Shown here piece after piece: positions 51,913 through 61,361 of a stretch of DNA of 64,000 nt. The notes beneath the pieces were generated by a model. That model did no database searches. It was not told the DNA's origin and was given only the letters and a program-made list of their open reading frames with translations. Each line of letters opens with the position of its first letter. Position 1 is the first letter of the stretch. The stretch spans positions 105,589 to 169,588 of the forward strand of contig JADLDR010000118.1 of NCBI GenBank assembly GCA_020846535.1, read 5' to 3'. This DNA comes from Armatimonadota bacterium (lineage in GTDB: Bacteria > Armatimonadota > JADLDR01). Position numbers and translations under genes: made by a program.

Positions 51913-52968
51913 CTATCGGCTGACAGCCTCCTGTTCTGCCTGCAAAGCCGCCGCAAAGCGGGAGACCGGCTTTTCTTTGGAGAGAAGTGTCGGCCCCAAA
52001 GCCCTGACCGAGACGGGCTTCCGCTCGACAGGCATCTCCTCCACGTACGCTCCCTCCACAGGAAACGACTCGCCCGTTCCCGCTGTATCGGTTAAAAATG
52101 CAGCCGTTTTCTCTGCGTCCGCCTCTATCGAAAGATCCACTGGCCCGGCTGTCCGCAAGAAGGGAACGCCATATATGCGGGTGTAGCGATTATCTCCGGG
52201 CGGGCTGACCATGCGGGCGCGGTTGGCGTTTTCCCGGCTCAAGTAATTCAAGATATTACCGAAAAGTTGTTCCAGATTGGGCCGGTATAAATCCCTGTCT
52301 GTGGTAAAGTCGGGCAGCCGCCAGCCTACGAAGAGGATCCGGCCCTGACCGAAGCGATATTCTACCAGGGACCGCTCCCCCAGCCCGGCGTTACCTTCGA
52401 CCAGAAGGTCGCCTGTAGGAGAACTGGAGCCGTAGAAATCGGCCAGCGCGTTGCCGCCGAAGGCGGTCAGCAGGACAGGCTTTCCTGTATCCAGGCCGGA
52501 AAAGATCGGATGATGCCTGTATTTTTCCCGAACCAGGACACCGCTTGTAAAAGCGCTGTCCGAGGGGGGAAGGATGCGAAAAGGCGAGGTTTCAACGCCG
52601 GTGCCGTTGAGTATGCGGCCTGCGGCCCCGGAAAGAAGAAGCACCCCGCCGCCCAGCACATAAAGGCGTAAATCCTCACAGGCCGCTTCGCCCAGGAGCG
52701 CCGCCCCCGGGCCGTCTCCCTCATGATACCAGACGACATCGAACTCCTCAGGCGCGTAGATGCGCCTTCCATCCGCCTGCCATCCGCCTGCCGCCGCTGG
52801 CTTCAACCGGAAAACCGAGCCTTGCGTCCGGGCAGAAGCCAGGGCGGCGGCATTCCGCTTCGGTGTCTCTTTCGGCAGCGCGGGATCGATGGATCCGATG
52901 CGAAGCTGAGCCTGAACGGGCATAAGAGCGTTGAGCCAGAGCAGCGGGATCAAATGGCGCAGGAGCAT
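51913..52968 (-). CDS. exported amidotransferase-like N-terminal half, ending at an in-frame amber
   Basis: Start ATG 52968 (MLLRHLIPLLWLNALMPVQA, signal peptide) follows AAGGAA. The 351-residue ORF has a ThuA/glutamine-amidotransferase-like fold: FDVVWYHEGDG, YVLGGGVLLLSGAAGRIL, HPIFSGLDTGKPVLL and YRFGQGRILFVGWRLPDF. It stops at TAG 51913-51915 after AALQAEQEAVSR. The same frame continues with coding-quality sequence, so this may be the N-terminal part of a larger glycosidase. Possibly still expressed as a truncated protein. Confidence 0.65.
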   Translation of the reverse strand: MLLRHLIPLLWLNALMPVQAQLRIGSIDPALPKETPKRNAAALASARTQGSVFRLKPAAAGGWQADGRRIYAPEEFDVVWYHEGDGPGAALLGEAACEDLRLYVLGGGVLLLSGAAGRILNGTGVETSPFRILPPSDSAFTSGVLVREKYRHHPIFSGLDTGKPVLLTAFGGNALADFYGSSSPTGDLLVEGNAGLGERSLVEYRFGQGRILFVGWRLPDFTTDRDLYRPNLEQLFGNILNYLSRENANRARMVSPPGDNRYTRIYGVPFLRTAGPVDLSIEADAEKTAAFLTDTAGTGESFPVEGAYVEEMPVERKPVSVRALGPTLLSKEKPVSRFAAALQAEQEAVSR

Positions 52969-53013
52969 GGCGTATTCCTTTCCGGTGTGCCGCGCAGTGA
53001 TTCGGGGCGGCAG

Positions 53014-53036
53014 AGGGCGACCCATCAGGTCGCCCT
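53014..53036. repeat. family A palindrome, perfect 9-bp stem
   Basis: agggcgacc-catca-ggtcgccct, between the DegT and the interrupted amidotransferase/glycosidase genes. Confidence 0.6.
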
Positions 53037-53159
53037 TCCAAGCAAACACCCTGATGATATCAAATGGAATTTGGTATCGTGTATGGCAACCCGGCCCCTC
53101 AATCTTTGCATAGCCATCGTACTCAGATGATGACCGCATCGTTTCTATCCGAACTTACC

Positions 53160-54419
53160 TCACCCTATCAGCTCGTCCGCATGTTCCCTGACCTTGCAGA
53201 CAGCGTCCAGCATAGCGTCCATATCTTCCGGGCCGCCCAGGAAAATGCTGTGGCTCATACTGACGCCTTCCTCGCGGAAGATGCGCTCGCACTGGGGGCA
53301 CTGGATTTTGGAATAGTCGGGCGGCTCAATGCCCTGCGGCCAGACGACCGGGCCGAAGTTGCGCTCCAGGAAGAGGGGGTTCTGGTAGATGGGATGGAGA
53401 TGGCCCAGGTGGCAGGGGACACCTTCCGCGCCGAGGGCTTCCATGAATCTATCGCGCGTGACGCCTTCGGGCCACTCGTCTTTCAGGAACCGCCAGTGGT
53501 AGAAATAGAAGACCCATCGCTCCAGCCCGGGAACGCGCTCGATGGGGGCCACGCCGGGGATGCCCCGCAGTCCGTCCTCGAAACGCCGGGCGTTGGCGTC
53601 GCGGGCGTTGGCCTGCTCATCGAAGCGGGAGAACTGGGCCAGGGCGACAGCAGCCTGCCATTCAGTCATCCGGAGGTTGCTGGCAACCATGTGGAATTCA
53701 TAGAAGGGCCTGCCGGGCATCCGCCCGATGTGGTGAAAGCTGAAGGCTTTCTTTGCGAATTCCTCGTTATCGGTCAGCAGGATGCCGCCCTCCCCGCAGG
53801 TGAGGGTCTTCCCCATCTGGAGGCTGAAAGAACCCATATCGCCCCGCGCTCCCAGTTTCTTGCCCTGGTAGATGGTGCCGTGTGCGTGGGCGCAGTCCTC
53901 CAGCACAAACAGGCCGTGCTTTTTCGCGATGGCGTTGATGGCATCCATATCGCAGGGGTAGCCCGCGTAATGCACGGGCATGATCCCCACGGTGCGCGGG
54001 GTGATGGCCGCCTCGATAGCCGCCGGGCTGATCTGATAGGTTGCAGGATCGATATCGACGATGATGGGGATGGCGTTGACCAGAATGATGGCCGTAGCCG
54101 AGGCTACAAAGGTTACGGCTGGAACGATCACCTCGTCTCCGGCCTTGATCCCGAGGGCTTTCAGAGCGCATTCGAGGGCCTGGGTGCCGTTGGTGACCGC
54201 AATGCCGAAACGGGCGTCCTGGTAGGCGGCAAACTCCTGCTCGAAGCGAACCACCTTCGATTGGCTGCTCTCCGCCTCGCTGTATCCCCCGCGCCACCAC
54301 TTTCCGGAATTCAGCACTTCATCGAGATAACGCTTCTCCAGATCGCCGTAGATCGGCCAGGCTTTCCCGAGAGGCCGGTTGACCGCCTTACTGCCGCCTT
54401 TGATTGCCAGATGAGCCAT
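53160..54419 (-). CDS. DegT/DnrJ/EryC1/StrS aminotransferase
   Basis: ATG 54419 (MAHLAIKGGSKAVNRPLG) follows AAGGAGG; the longer ORF is rejected. The 419-residue PLP enzyme has AVTNGTQALECALKALGI (about 78-95), HYAGYPCDMDAI (about 156) and the PLP-lysine segment SFSLQMGKTLTCGEGG (about 207). Members transfer an amino group to a keto-sugar nucleotide or keto-cyclitol. In this neighbourhood a cyclitol or sugar substrate is likely. Confidence 0.88.
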   Translation of the reverse strand: MAHLAIKGGSKAVNRPLGKAWPIYGDLEKRYLDEVLNSGKWWRGGYSEAESSQSKVVRFEQEFAAYQDARFGIAVTNGTQALECALKALGIKAGDEVIVPAVTFVASATAIILVNAIPIIVDIDPATYQISPAAIEAAITPRTVGIMPVHYAGYPCDMDAINAIAKKHGLFVLEDCAHAHGTIYQGKKLGARGDMGSFSLQMGKTLTCGEGGILLTDNEEFAKKAFSFHHIGRMPGRPFYEFHMVASNLRMTEWQAAVALAQFSRFDEQANARDANARRFEDGLRGIPGVAPIERVPGLERWVFYFYHWRFLKDEWPEGVTRDRFMEALGAEGVPCHLGHLHPIYQNPLFLERNFGPVVWPQGIEPPDYSKIQCPQCERIFREEGVSMSHSIFLGGPEDMDAMLDAVCKVREHADELIG

Positions 54420-54492
54420 GAGAAACCTCCTTGAGAATGGTATGTCAATCAGTTTGTAAAAGTTGGTCGAAAAATCATGTACAATCTTTAGG

Positions 54493-54512
54493 GGGCGATC
54501 CACCAGTCGCCC
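54493..54512. repeat. family A palindrome
   Basis: gggcgatccaccagtcgccc forms a 6-bp stem, between the DegT gene and the glycosidase pseudogene. Last of the six copies. Confidence 0.45.
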
Positions 54513-54539
54513 TCTACAGCATAGGATGCGTGCCCCGAT

Positions 54540-56770
54540 TCAGTCCCACACCTGAAGGCCCGCCTCCATTTGCCCCCGGATTTGCTGGGCGATATCCTCC
54601 GGGCCGGCGAAAAAGAATCAGGTTTCATACAGTTTCATCTCCACCGGCCACTCGGAGACATGGCAGGCAGCCTGCTCTCCGGTGAAGAGGTCGAAAACGG
54701 TTCCGGCAGGCCAGGGCCGGCGGATGTGCTTGCCGCCGGGCCGCCGGGCGTGGACAAGGATCAGCTCTGCGGCGGCGGGGATCAGGTCGTCGGTGTCGAG
54801 ATAGAGATGTTATCCGCTGTCTTCCCGATGGCGCGGAGCAGGGCGTTCGGGAGATAAGGCGCGGAGCAGAAGAGCCTGGTGTAGCCGTCCATCCGGCGGA
54901 CGATCAGGCCCGGTTCCTGTAAAGCGTCCAGGAGGCCCAGGACTGTTATATCGCTTCCGGGACCTTCCGCATAAAAGAGAGGGCCGACGGCCCTCGTCCC
55001 GGCATCATCAAAATCGTGTGGGCCTGTGCCGAAGCAGGAAAGGGTTCCGCCGTCCGCTGAGGGAGGGCGGCTCCAGGGATGGCTGCTCGGGATCAGGGAT
55101 ATGCGGGGCAGGGCTTCCATGTTCGCCGCACGCAGGCGAAATCCGGCGATGCGGGAGGCCCGGTCCAGGTCGAAAGCGGTGGTATCGAGATTGACCACCC
55201 CTGGCGCTCCCAGCCAGATAAGGGCAGCCCTGCGTTTCCGGACCAGGACGATCAGGGACTGGGTCTGCCGGTCGGAGAGAGTGAAAGCATTCGTGACCAT
55301 CAGCACGCGGTGGGCAGGCATATCGGGATGGGAGGCGTCCTCCACGTGGCATACCTCGCAGGCCATGCCGCAGTGCGTCCAATGCAGCCGCCGGACCTCG
55401 TAATGCATCGGACAGATCAGACGGTTGGAGGCGGGCTGATGAAAGCCGGCCCGGTTATCGAGGAATATCCCCATTCCGGGCGGTGTGGAGCGGTCGGCAT
55501 GGACAACGCCCCGCCCGACCGACTGAAAGCATTTGACCGTCTCGATATGCTCTGGCAGGCTGTACATCCCGTCATTGATCTCGTGCCACCATAAGGCTCC
55601 CCCTTTGAGGAGAGAATAGCCGGTATCGCGCAGCAGAATCCGGATGTCCCGCCAGGGAGATTCCGGGCTGCGCCAGAGGCTTCCGACCGGGTGTTCTTCA
55701 TGGGCGTTGGCGACAAGACGGGTGCGGGTATCGAAGTCTCTTAGCCACATCTTGCTTGCCAGCCGCAGCATTCCGAGAGGGATCATGGAGGAGGTGTCCC
55801 CTCTGCCGGGGTCGCGGAGGGCGTAGGAGGCGGGAGACTCGAACATATCGAGGTCCGGGCTGGCCGTCGCTTTTTCAAAGGACTCTTTCATCAGGTGGTG
55901 GATCATGAAGGCATGCAGGTCGCAGTCCAGCACGGCCCCCAGCGGCGAGGCTGTCAGAGATTCTCGGCTGGCTCCCCGCTTCGCCGCCCCGGCCCAGCAG
56001 TAATCGGCAGTCCGCCTCCGGGCCGGGGAGCGCAGGCGGAACCATTCCATCTGCAGCCGTTTGATTCGATCCGGGGGCCGGGCCGTTTCGAAAGTCACAT
56101 CCGAGTCGCTCCAGGCGCGGCGAAGCCGTTCTTCATCTTCGGCGTAATATTCGCGCAGCTTGCGGCGAAAATAAGCGGCCATCGCCAGGCTGAAGTCGCC
56201 GCAGAACCAGTTTCCGGCCAGGAACGGATCGACTGCGGGGCCGTTTTCCCCGCACTGGCCGGCCCCGATCTGGGAGAGCATGACGCGCCCCTGGAATCGG
56301 GTATGCGGATGCCGCGCTATAGCCTCCGCATAACGGGCCGAATCCTCCCGCCATACCGGGGAGGCCCAGGAGGGGTCGCGCACCGCTACCTTATCCCAAT
56401 CCACAGGCCGGTCGTAAGTGGTCGTCTCGTCAGGATGCCGTGCGATCCACTCTGGCGCGGGCTGCATGGACATCATGCAGGCTCCGAGCGCCTTCGGATG
56501 GCGGGTAAAGACCTTTTCGAACATGGCTGCGATAGGGCCAAGATCGAAGGCTCCCTCCGGGCCGACCTGGAAAGGAACACAAGAGAACATGACGATTTCC
56601 GGCTCCGCTTTCCCGAAGGAAGGATAGCCCCGGGGAGCCTTCCGAAAAAGAACGGCCCCGCCGTGTATCAGCCTGCCATTGATGAATATAGTGAGAGCGC
56701 CCCTTGGTTGTGAATATGAGTTTCTAAGTCCCTTACTCGTGCCATTGATGAATATAGTGAGAGCGCCCCT
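54540..56770 (-). pseudogene. GH42-like glycosidase pseudogene
   Basis: The large frame (ORF 54782-57025) carries a beta-galactosidase-type barrel. Its motifs include GALTIFINGRLIHGGAVLFR, RGYPSFGKAEPEIVMFSC, MSMQPAPEWIARHPDE, GNWFCGDFSLAMAAYF and GGALWWHEINDG. It loses its frame near 54800; the next frame continues DTDDLIPAAAELILVHA and PAGTVFDLFTGEQAACH. That frame then meets an in-frame TGA at 54618-54620 (LYET*FFFAGPEDI) and ends at 54540. The 5' end is fused to the preceding gene through a 31-bp direct repeat. Confidence 0.65.
56674..56770. repeat. 31-bp direct repeat with 66-base period
   Basis: tgccattgatgaatatagtgagagcgcccct occurs at 56674-56704 and 56740-56770, separated by 35 bases. 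Translated on the minus strand, both give RGALTIFING, so the protein repeats this strand. Confidence 0.75.
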
Positions 56771-58773
56771 GTAAAGCCTGCGCTTCGCAATAACCTTTGT
56801 CCCCTCCCAGGACGGATATCCGGTCATTTTCTCATTGCTCCAGTCTGACCACGGCAGAGCGTTCCGTCCTGCCCAGCGGGCCTTGGCGCGCCTGATGTCC
56901 GGGTCGTAGCACTGCGCCTTGAGATACAGCGCCCGTTCGTCATAGGTCATGTAGGCCTGGGTGGTGGGATAGGAGAGGAAGATGCTCATCCACGAAGGTT
57001 CCGCCGCCGGCCAGGGGCAAAGCATAGCGCACCCAGGCGGGATCGGAATGGGCCAGCGGGCCAGAGCCGGGCGGGGCCGGTGTGCGCTTTATAGATACAG
57101 TAGCGCGGATCGAGGACAGCTTCTCAGGCGCGTAGGAATCCAGCACACCCTGGTTTAAGGAGACCATGCCGCGCTGTGCAAGCTGCCGGTAGAGTTTCAG
57201 GTATCGGGCGTGAAGAGGGGTATAGGCCTGATGCTCCGGAGTCTCTTCGCGGTAGTAGGCAAGCTGACCGCGCTGAAGCGCAATAAACGCTTCGGCAAAA
57301 TCGAGGCACAGGGATTGATCCTCAATCCGGGCCGATTCCGGCGTGCCGGGCGGAACCAGGGCCTCCGCTTTTTCCAGGTCCTTTCGGGGAACGGCGAAGG
57401 TCTCGTCCGCCCAGATCGCCCAGGTGACGAGCGCCGAATGCAGCCCGGCTTCCGTGCAGAAGCCTTTCCATCGGCGGTAATATGCCTGCATCGCCCCGGA
57501 AGTCCTGCCGTAGAGGGCATCGCAGAAGCAGCGAACGATCCCCTGCGGGGTCAGGCGGCTTTCCCAGGCCACTCTCAGGGCCGCATAGTTTCGCAACCCC
57601 TCGGGGCCGGACGTATAGACACCGCCACAGGTCAAGCCCTGAGCGCCTCGGGCGGCCAGGTAGCGGGCCGTTTGTAACGTGCGACGGTAGACATTGGCAA
57701 AGGGAAGGCCCATGTAGCCGCCGTACAACCCGTAATAATCGTAGACAAGGACATGGGAGGCGATTTTCTACCATCCTTCTAGCCGGAGCCGGGCATCGCG
57801 GGCCAGCGGAGAGCGAGTATCGGTGTAGGAGTGAAACATGCAGTTCGCGCTGTCCGCCAGCACCACCACATTCGACTCGCACCTCATATCGGGGGGAGGA
57901 TCGAGCGTTTCGAGATAGGCGTCAAAGGCTACATTTCTGCCGGGGTGGGTTCGGGTGACCTCGCGGGCGACGGCGTTAGCGAAGGCGACCATGTAGCGGC
58001 CCCTCCCCGGAAACAGGATCGGGCGCATCGAGTTTGCGGCACTCCGCACAGGCGCATTTCCCGGCCCTATCGTTGTTGAAGAAAGAGACGGCTTGAAGCC
58101 CGGGGCTTTCACTCAGAATTCTCCGCGAGCGTTCCACGGCCAGGCGGACCACATCGGGATTGGTCGTGCAGAGCTGCCAGCCTTCCGGCTCGGTGGCGGA
58201 CCGCTTGCCCCAGATTTCGCTGTAATACTTCGGGTGGATTTTGAAATAAACCTCCGGCGGCGCGATGCCAGCATGGATATGGCGATGCTCGATGGCCGTG
58301 CCGCCGTAGTGGTTCCACCGCTCGAATTCGGCCAGGGGCGCGGAATCTACCTCCCCTGCCACGTAGCGGAAGACGGCATCTTGCGTTCTCCGGTAGGGGT
58401 CGTCGTCGTTTCCGGCGATCACGAAATCGGAACCGACGTACCGCAGGATGATCGCCTCGTCCCGGGAGCCGGTTCCTTTCGGCCCGGCCACACCCAGCGA
58501 TCTCGCCGATGCGCTGTCCCCTACCAGGAGGCGCGACCCGGCGGGGCGGCACTTCTCGGGCGCGACCGGCGCCTCTGCACCTGTGGCTTCCCGGATAGTC
58601 TCCTGAAGATCGCGGACGGCCCGCAGGACTTTTTCCGGGGCCTTATCGGCGATGACAATGGAAGCGGCGGGCTTCCCATCTCTCACAATCTCGATAGGGG
58701 GCTGGCCTGCTGCGGCCTCTCGTTCCATCAAAGCTATCATCAGGCAGCCGATCAGGATCGTATAGCTTTTCAA
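56771..58773 (-). pseudogene. DUF4838-type glycosidase pseudogene with C-terminal CBM9-like segment
   Basis: TTG 58773 (LKSYTILIGCLMIAL, signal peptide) opens the gene 2 bases after the URO-D stop. The first part has VDSAPLAEFERWNHYGG and FFNNDRAGKCACAECRKLD, as in DUF4838 proteins. It shifts frame at a G-run near 58005-58008, continues GRYMVAFANAVAREVTRTHP, and meets TAG 57768-57770. The frame runs on directly (KIASHVLVYDYYGLYGGYMG). A further shift near 56970 joins a CBM9-like stretch (TTQAYMTYDERALYLKAQC), which is then spliced into the GH42-like gene. Confidence 0.65.
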
Positions 58774-58775
58774 GG

Positions 58776-59906
58776 CTAACCTCGATCCTGCCGCTGATAA
58801 TATTTCAGCCCTTCCACGAAGGTTTTCATGTTTTCCCAGGGAATGCCGGGGCAGATGGAACTGGACGCGCCGAGGAAGAGGCCGGTTTTCGGGCCGTTCG
58901 CCACCAGCCATTCCATCTCGCGCTTCACATCGCCGGGCGTGCCCATCGGAAGGGTGCGGGTGACGGAAACGCCGGCGACAATGAGGAGGCTCTCCCCGTC
59001 TCGGGTTTTCATGCGGCAGATTTTCTCGTAATCCATCCCGTCCTCGTACTGGAAGCCCTGGAATCCGTGCAGGCCGCATTCCAGGAGGCGGGGAACCATT
59101 TCCATCAGATTGCCGTCGCAGTGCCAGATCATGCGGACTCCGGTTTTCAGCATCGGCTCCAGGCTGCGGGCGAAGTGGGGGAACCAGAGCTTATCGAGGG
59201 TTTTGACGTGAACGAGCGTGCCGCGGGAGTCTGCCATGTCGTGATCGATCCGGTGGAGAGGAGGCAGATCGTTTTCCTCAAAGGCCCGCGCCACGGCCCG
59301 GTTGATGCGCCGGGCGTAGTCGGCCTGCAAGGAGAAGTGCTTTTCCATGACTTCAGGATAGAGAACATAGGCCATAAAGTAGTTCGCGTAGCCGTAGCTG
59401 CCGTAGGCGAAGCCCGGAAAGCTGATATAGCCGTAGGGCGTTTTCAAAATATCCGGCCCCAGCGATTCCTGGATCTCGGCCTCGCTTTTCGCGATGCTGC
59501 GGGCGTAAGATTCTTCATCGAAATCGAGCGCGGCCTGCCGCAGTGCGGGGAAGACAAATTTCTCCATATGCTCCACCACGGCTTCCGGAGAATGTATCTC
59601 CATATCGTTGAGAACGATCTTTTCCGCCCCGGTGGTGGCTCCCCTTTCAGCCCCCTCGTATCCTTTGCTGCCCATGGAGAGCGGGTTCTCCGGGATATAC
59701 TGATCCAGCATGCAGGTTCCCGCCGCTCTCTGGAAATCGTTGTAGACCTTTACAGGCGATTTCATATAGTCGCCGGGCGATGCCCCGGCGATGCGCTCGA
59801 TATGGTCGTGCTCCATCGGGTTCAGAAGCCAGCTCGGAATGCCTTTGACCGGCTTCATCAAAATCGTGTCCAGCGCAAGCTGCGCCCTTTCGGATGTCAC
59901 TTTCAT
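58776..59906 (-). CDS. URO-D-like protein 3
   Basis: ATG 59906 (MKVTSERAQLALDTILMKP) starts a 376-residue URO-D superfamily protein. Visible segments are DMEIHSPEAVVEHMEKF, WHCDGNLMEMVPRLLECG (about 270), VTRTLPMGTPGDVKREME and GLFLGASSSICPGIPWENMK at the end. The final segment is a hallmark of the family barrel. It is 17 bases downstream of the Gfo/Idh gene and 2 bases upstream of the DUF4838 pseudogene, so it belongs to one glycoside operon. Function unknown; demethylation is a speculative option. Confidence 0.72.
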   Translation of the reverse strand: MKVTSERAQLALDTILMKPVKGIPSWLLNPMEHDHIERIAGASPGDYMKSPVKVYNDFQRAAGTCMLDQYIPENPLSMGSKGYEGAERGATTGAEKIVLNDMEIHSPEAVVEHMEKFVFPALRQAALDFDEESYARSIAKSEAEIQESLGPDILKTPYGYISFPGFAYGSYGYANYFMAYVLYPEVMEKHFSLQADYARRINRAVARAFEENDLPPLHRIDHDMADSRGTLVHVKTLDKLWFPHFARSLEPMLKTGVRMIWHCDGNLMEMVPRLLECGLHGFQGFQYEDGMDYEKICRMKTRDGESLLIVAGVSVTRTLPMGTPGDVKREMEWLVANGPKTGLFLGASSSICPGIPWENMKTFVEGLKYYQRQDRG

Positions 59907-59923
59907 TCTTCTGGATAGCCCCC

Positions 59924-61159
59924 TTATAGACCTTGATGTCCCATTTCTTCCCATATCTGTCGCGCGTAGGCGACCGCTTCGGGCGAGGGTTCAACTTTGC
60001 CTTTGATGCTAGGCCAAGGCTGGCCGGGCCGCCGGTCCTCCGGGAAGGGAGACCAGTCGTCGTTTTCGTACCGCTTCCGAACTTCCTCGCGGCGAAAATC
60101 CGGGATCTCGAAGGGCGCTCCGTTTTCCAGGCAGGAGCGCCAGCCCTGGATGCCCACCAGGGTCATTTCCAGGCCGCGGTATACGTCCAGATAGGGCTGC
60201 TCGTTCTTCCGGATCGCTTCGGCGAAGAAATAGTTGGTGAAAAAGTCTCCGCCGCCATGCCCGGCCCGACGGGCGAGGTCGGCGTGAACCGGGAAATCGG
60301 GAGCATAGATTTTCTCGCCGACATCGCCTTCGCGCCTGTCCCATTCCTCATGCACGATCCTCAGGCTGCTCCTGTCGCCGGTGCGGAGGTTTTCCATCAG
60401 GCCGCGCGAGCCGTGGAACCGATACCAGATGCCTTCGCCTCTCAGGGTCAGTCCCATCAGCCGGGCCACCGAACCGTTGTCCATCCGGCAGATGGCGACG
60501 AACCCGAAATCGCCGGTCTTGACGTGCAGCCTTTCCGTGTCCTGCTCGGACTGCGGGATGCTCAGGGCGTTGATGCTGACAGGCCTGGTATCTGTCACAT
60601 ACATGATCGGAGACATGGCGTGAGTGCAGTAATAGGTGGGCGGCAGGTGGTTGCGCCAGTGGTTCAGGCCGGGAGACAGCCGGTTTTTGAACTCGGAGGT
60701 CCCGGGGTGGTTGTATTCCCCTTCCGCATATTGAATCTCCCCGATCTCCCCGGCCCGATAGAGCCGCCGCATCTCCTGGTTGTAGGTGAAAAAGGCGTAG
60801 TTTTCGGCGAACATATAGATTTTGCCGCTTTTCTCCACCGCTCGCGCCAGCGCCGCGCCCTCCCCAGGCGTCTTGCAGGCGCTGGTCTCGCTCATCACGT
60901 GCTTGCCCGCCTCAAGCGCCTCGATGGCGAACGGGGCGTGCTGGTGAAAGTAGTTCGCCAGGATGACGGCATCCATATCATGCTCCAAAAACTTGTCGTA
61001 GTCCGTGTAGGTGGCGACATCGTACCGTTTTCCCGCCTCCAGGAGCTTTTCTTCCCAGGTATCGCACAGGGCGACCAGTTCCATCCCCACATACCCGGCC
61101 CCTGCCGCGAACCCCATCCCGCGCCCGACCCCGATGACCCCGACCCGGATGTTCGCCAT
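59924..61159 (-). CDS. Gfo/Idh/MocA-family oxidoreductase
   Basis: The 411-residue protein has the Rossmann loop VIGVGRGMGF (8-17), SETSACKTPGEGAALARAV with the conserved Lys (about 97), and AENYAFFTYNQEMRRLYRAG (about 118). NAD-dependent oxidation or isomerisation of a sugar or cyclitol is expected. GGGAGG lies upstream of ATG 61159. It is the first gene of the URO-D3 and glycosidase unit. Confidence 0.87.
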   Translation of the reverse strand: MANIRVGVIGVGRGMGFAAGAGYVGMELVALCDTWEEKLLEAGKRYDVATYTDYDKFLEHDMDAVILANYFHQHAPFAIEALEAGKHVMSETSACKTPGEGAALARAVEKSGKIYMFAENYAFFTYNQEMRRLYRAGEIGEIQYAEGEYNHPGTSEFKNRLSPGLNHWRNHLPPTYYCTHAMSPIMYVTDTRPVSINALSIPQSEQDTERLHVKTGDFGFVAICRMDNGSVARLMGLTLRGEGIWYRFHGSRGLMENLRTGDRSSLRIVHEEWDRREGDVGEKIYAPDFPVHADLARRAGHGGGDFFTNYFFAEAIRKNEQPYLDVYRGLEMTLVGIQGWRSCLENGAPFEIPDFRREEVRKRYENDDWSPFPEDRRPGQPWPSIKGKVEPSPEAVAYARQIWEEMGHQGL

Positions 61160-61253
61160 TTATTCGACCTCCCGATTCACAAAAATACCCGCCGCGGTCT
61201 ACTTCGAGGCCGGGCGGGAGAGTCCTTTTTCAAATGAAAGATGATTCTGCGGT

Positions 61254-61357
61254 GGGGTTTCTATTTTCAACCACCGCTGAGTACCGATCAGAACGGATGA
61301 ACACGGATAAACACTCTGCCTTTATCGGTGTTCATCGGTGGTTAGAAACACAACCCC
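61254..61357. repeat. ~104-bp inverted-repeat sequence, family D
   Basis: Left arm ggggtttctattttcaaccaccg and right arm cggtggttagaaacacaacccc are inverted. The centre holds gaacggatgaacacggataaacac and cggtgttcatcggtgg. Single copy in the window. No gene lies in the 200-base gap 61160-61361. Confidence 0.6.
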
Positions 61358-61361
61358 TGCC

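Noticed and set aside
56674-56770. Possible CRISPR array from the 31-bp direct repeat
   Set aside because: Only two copies with one 35-base spacer, in frame within a coding region, and no cas genes nearby.
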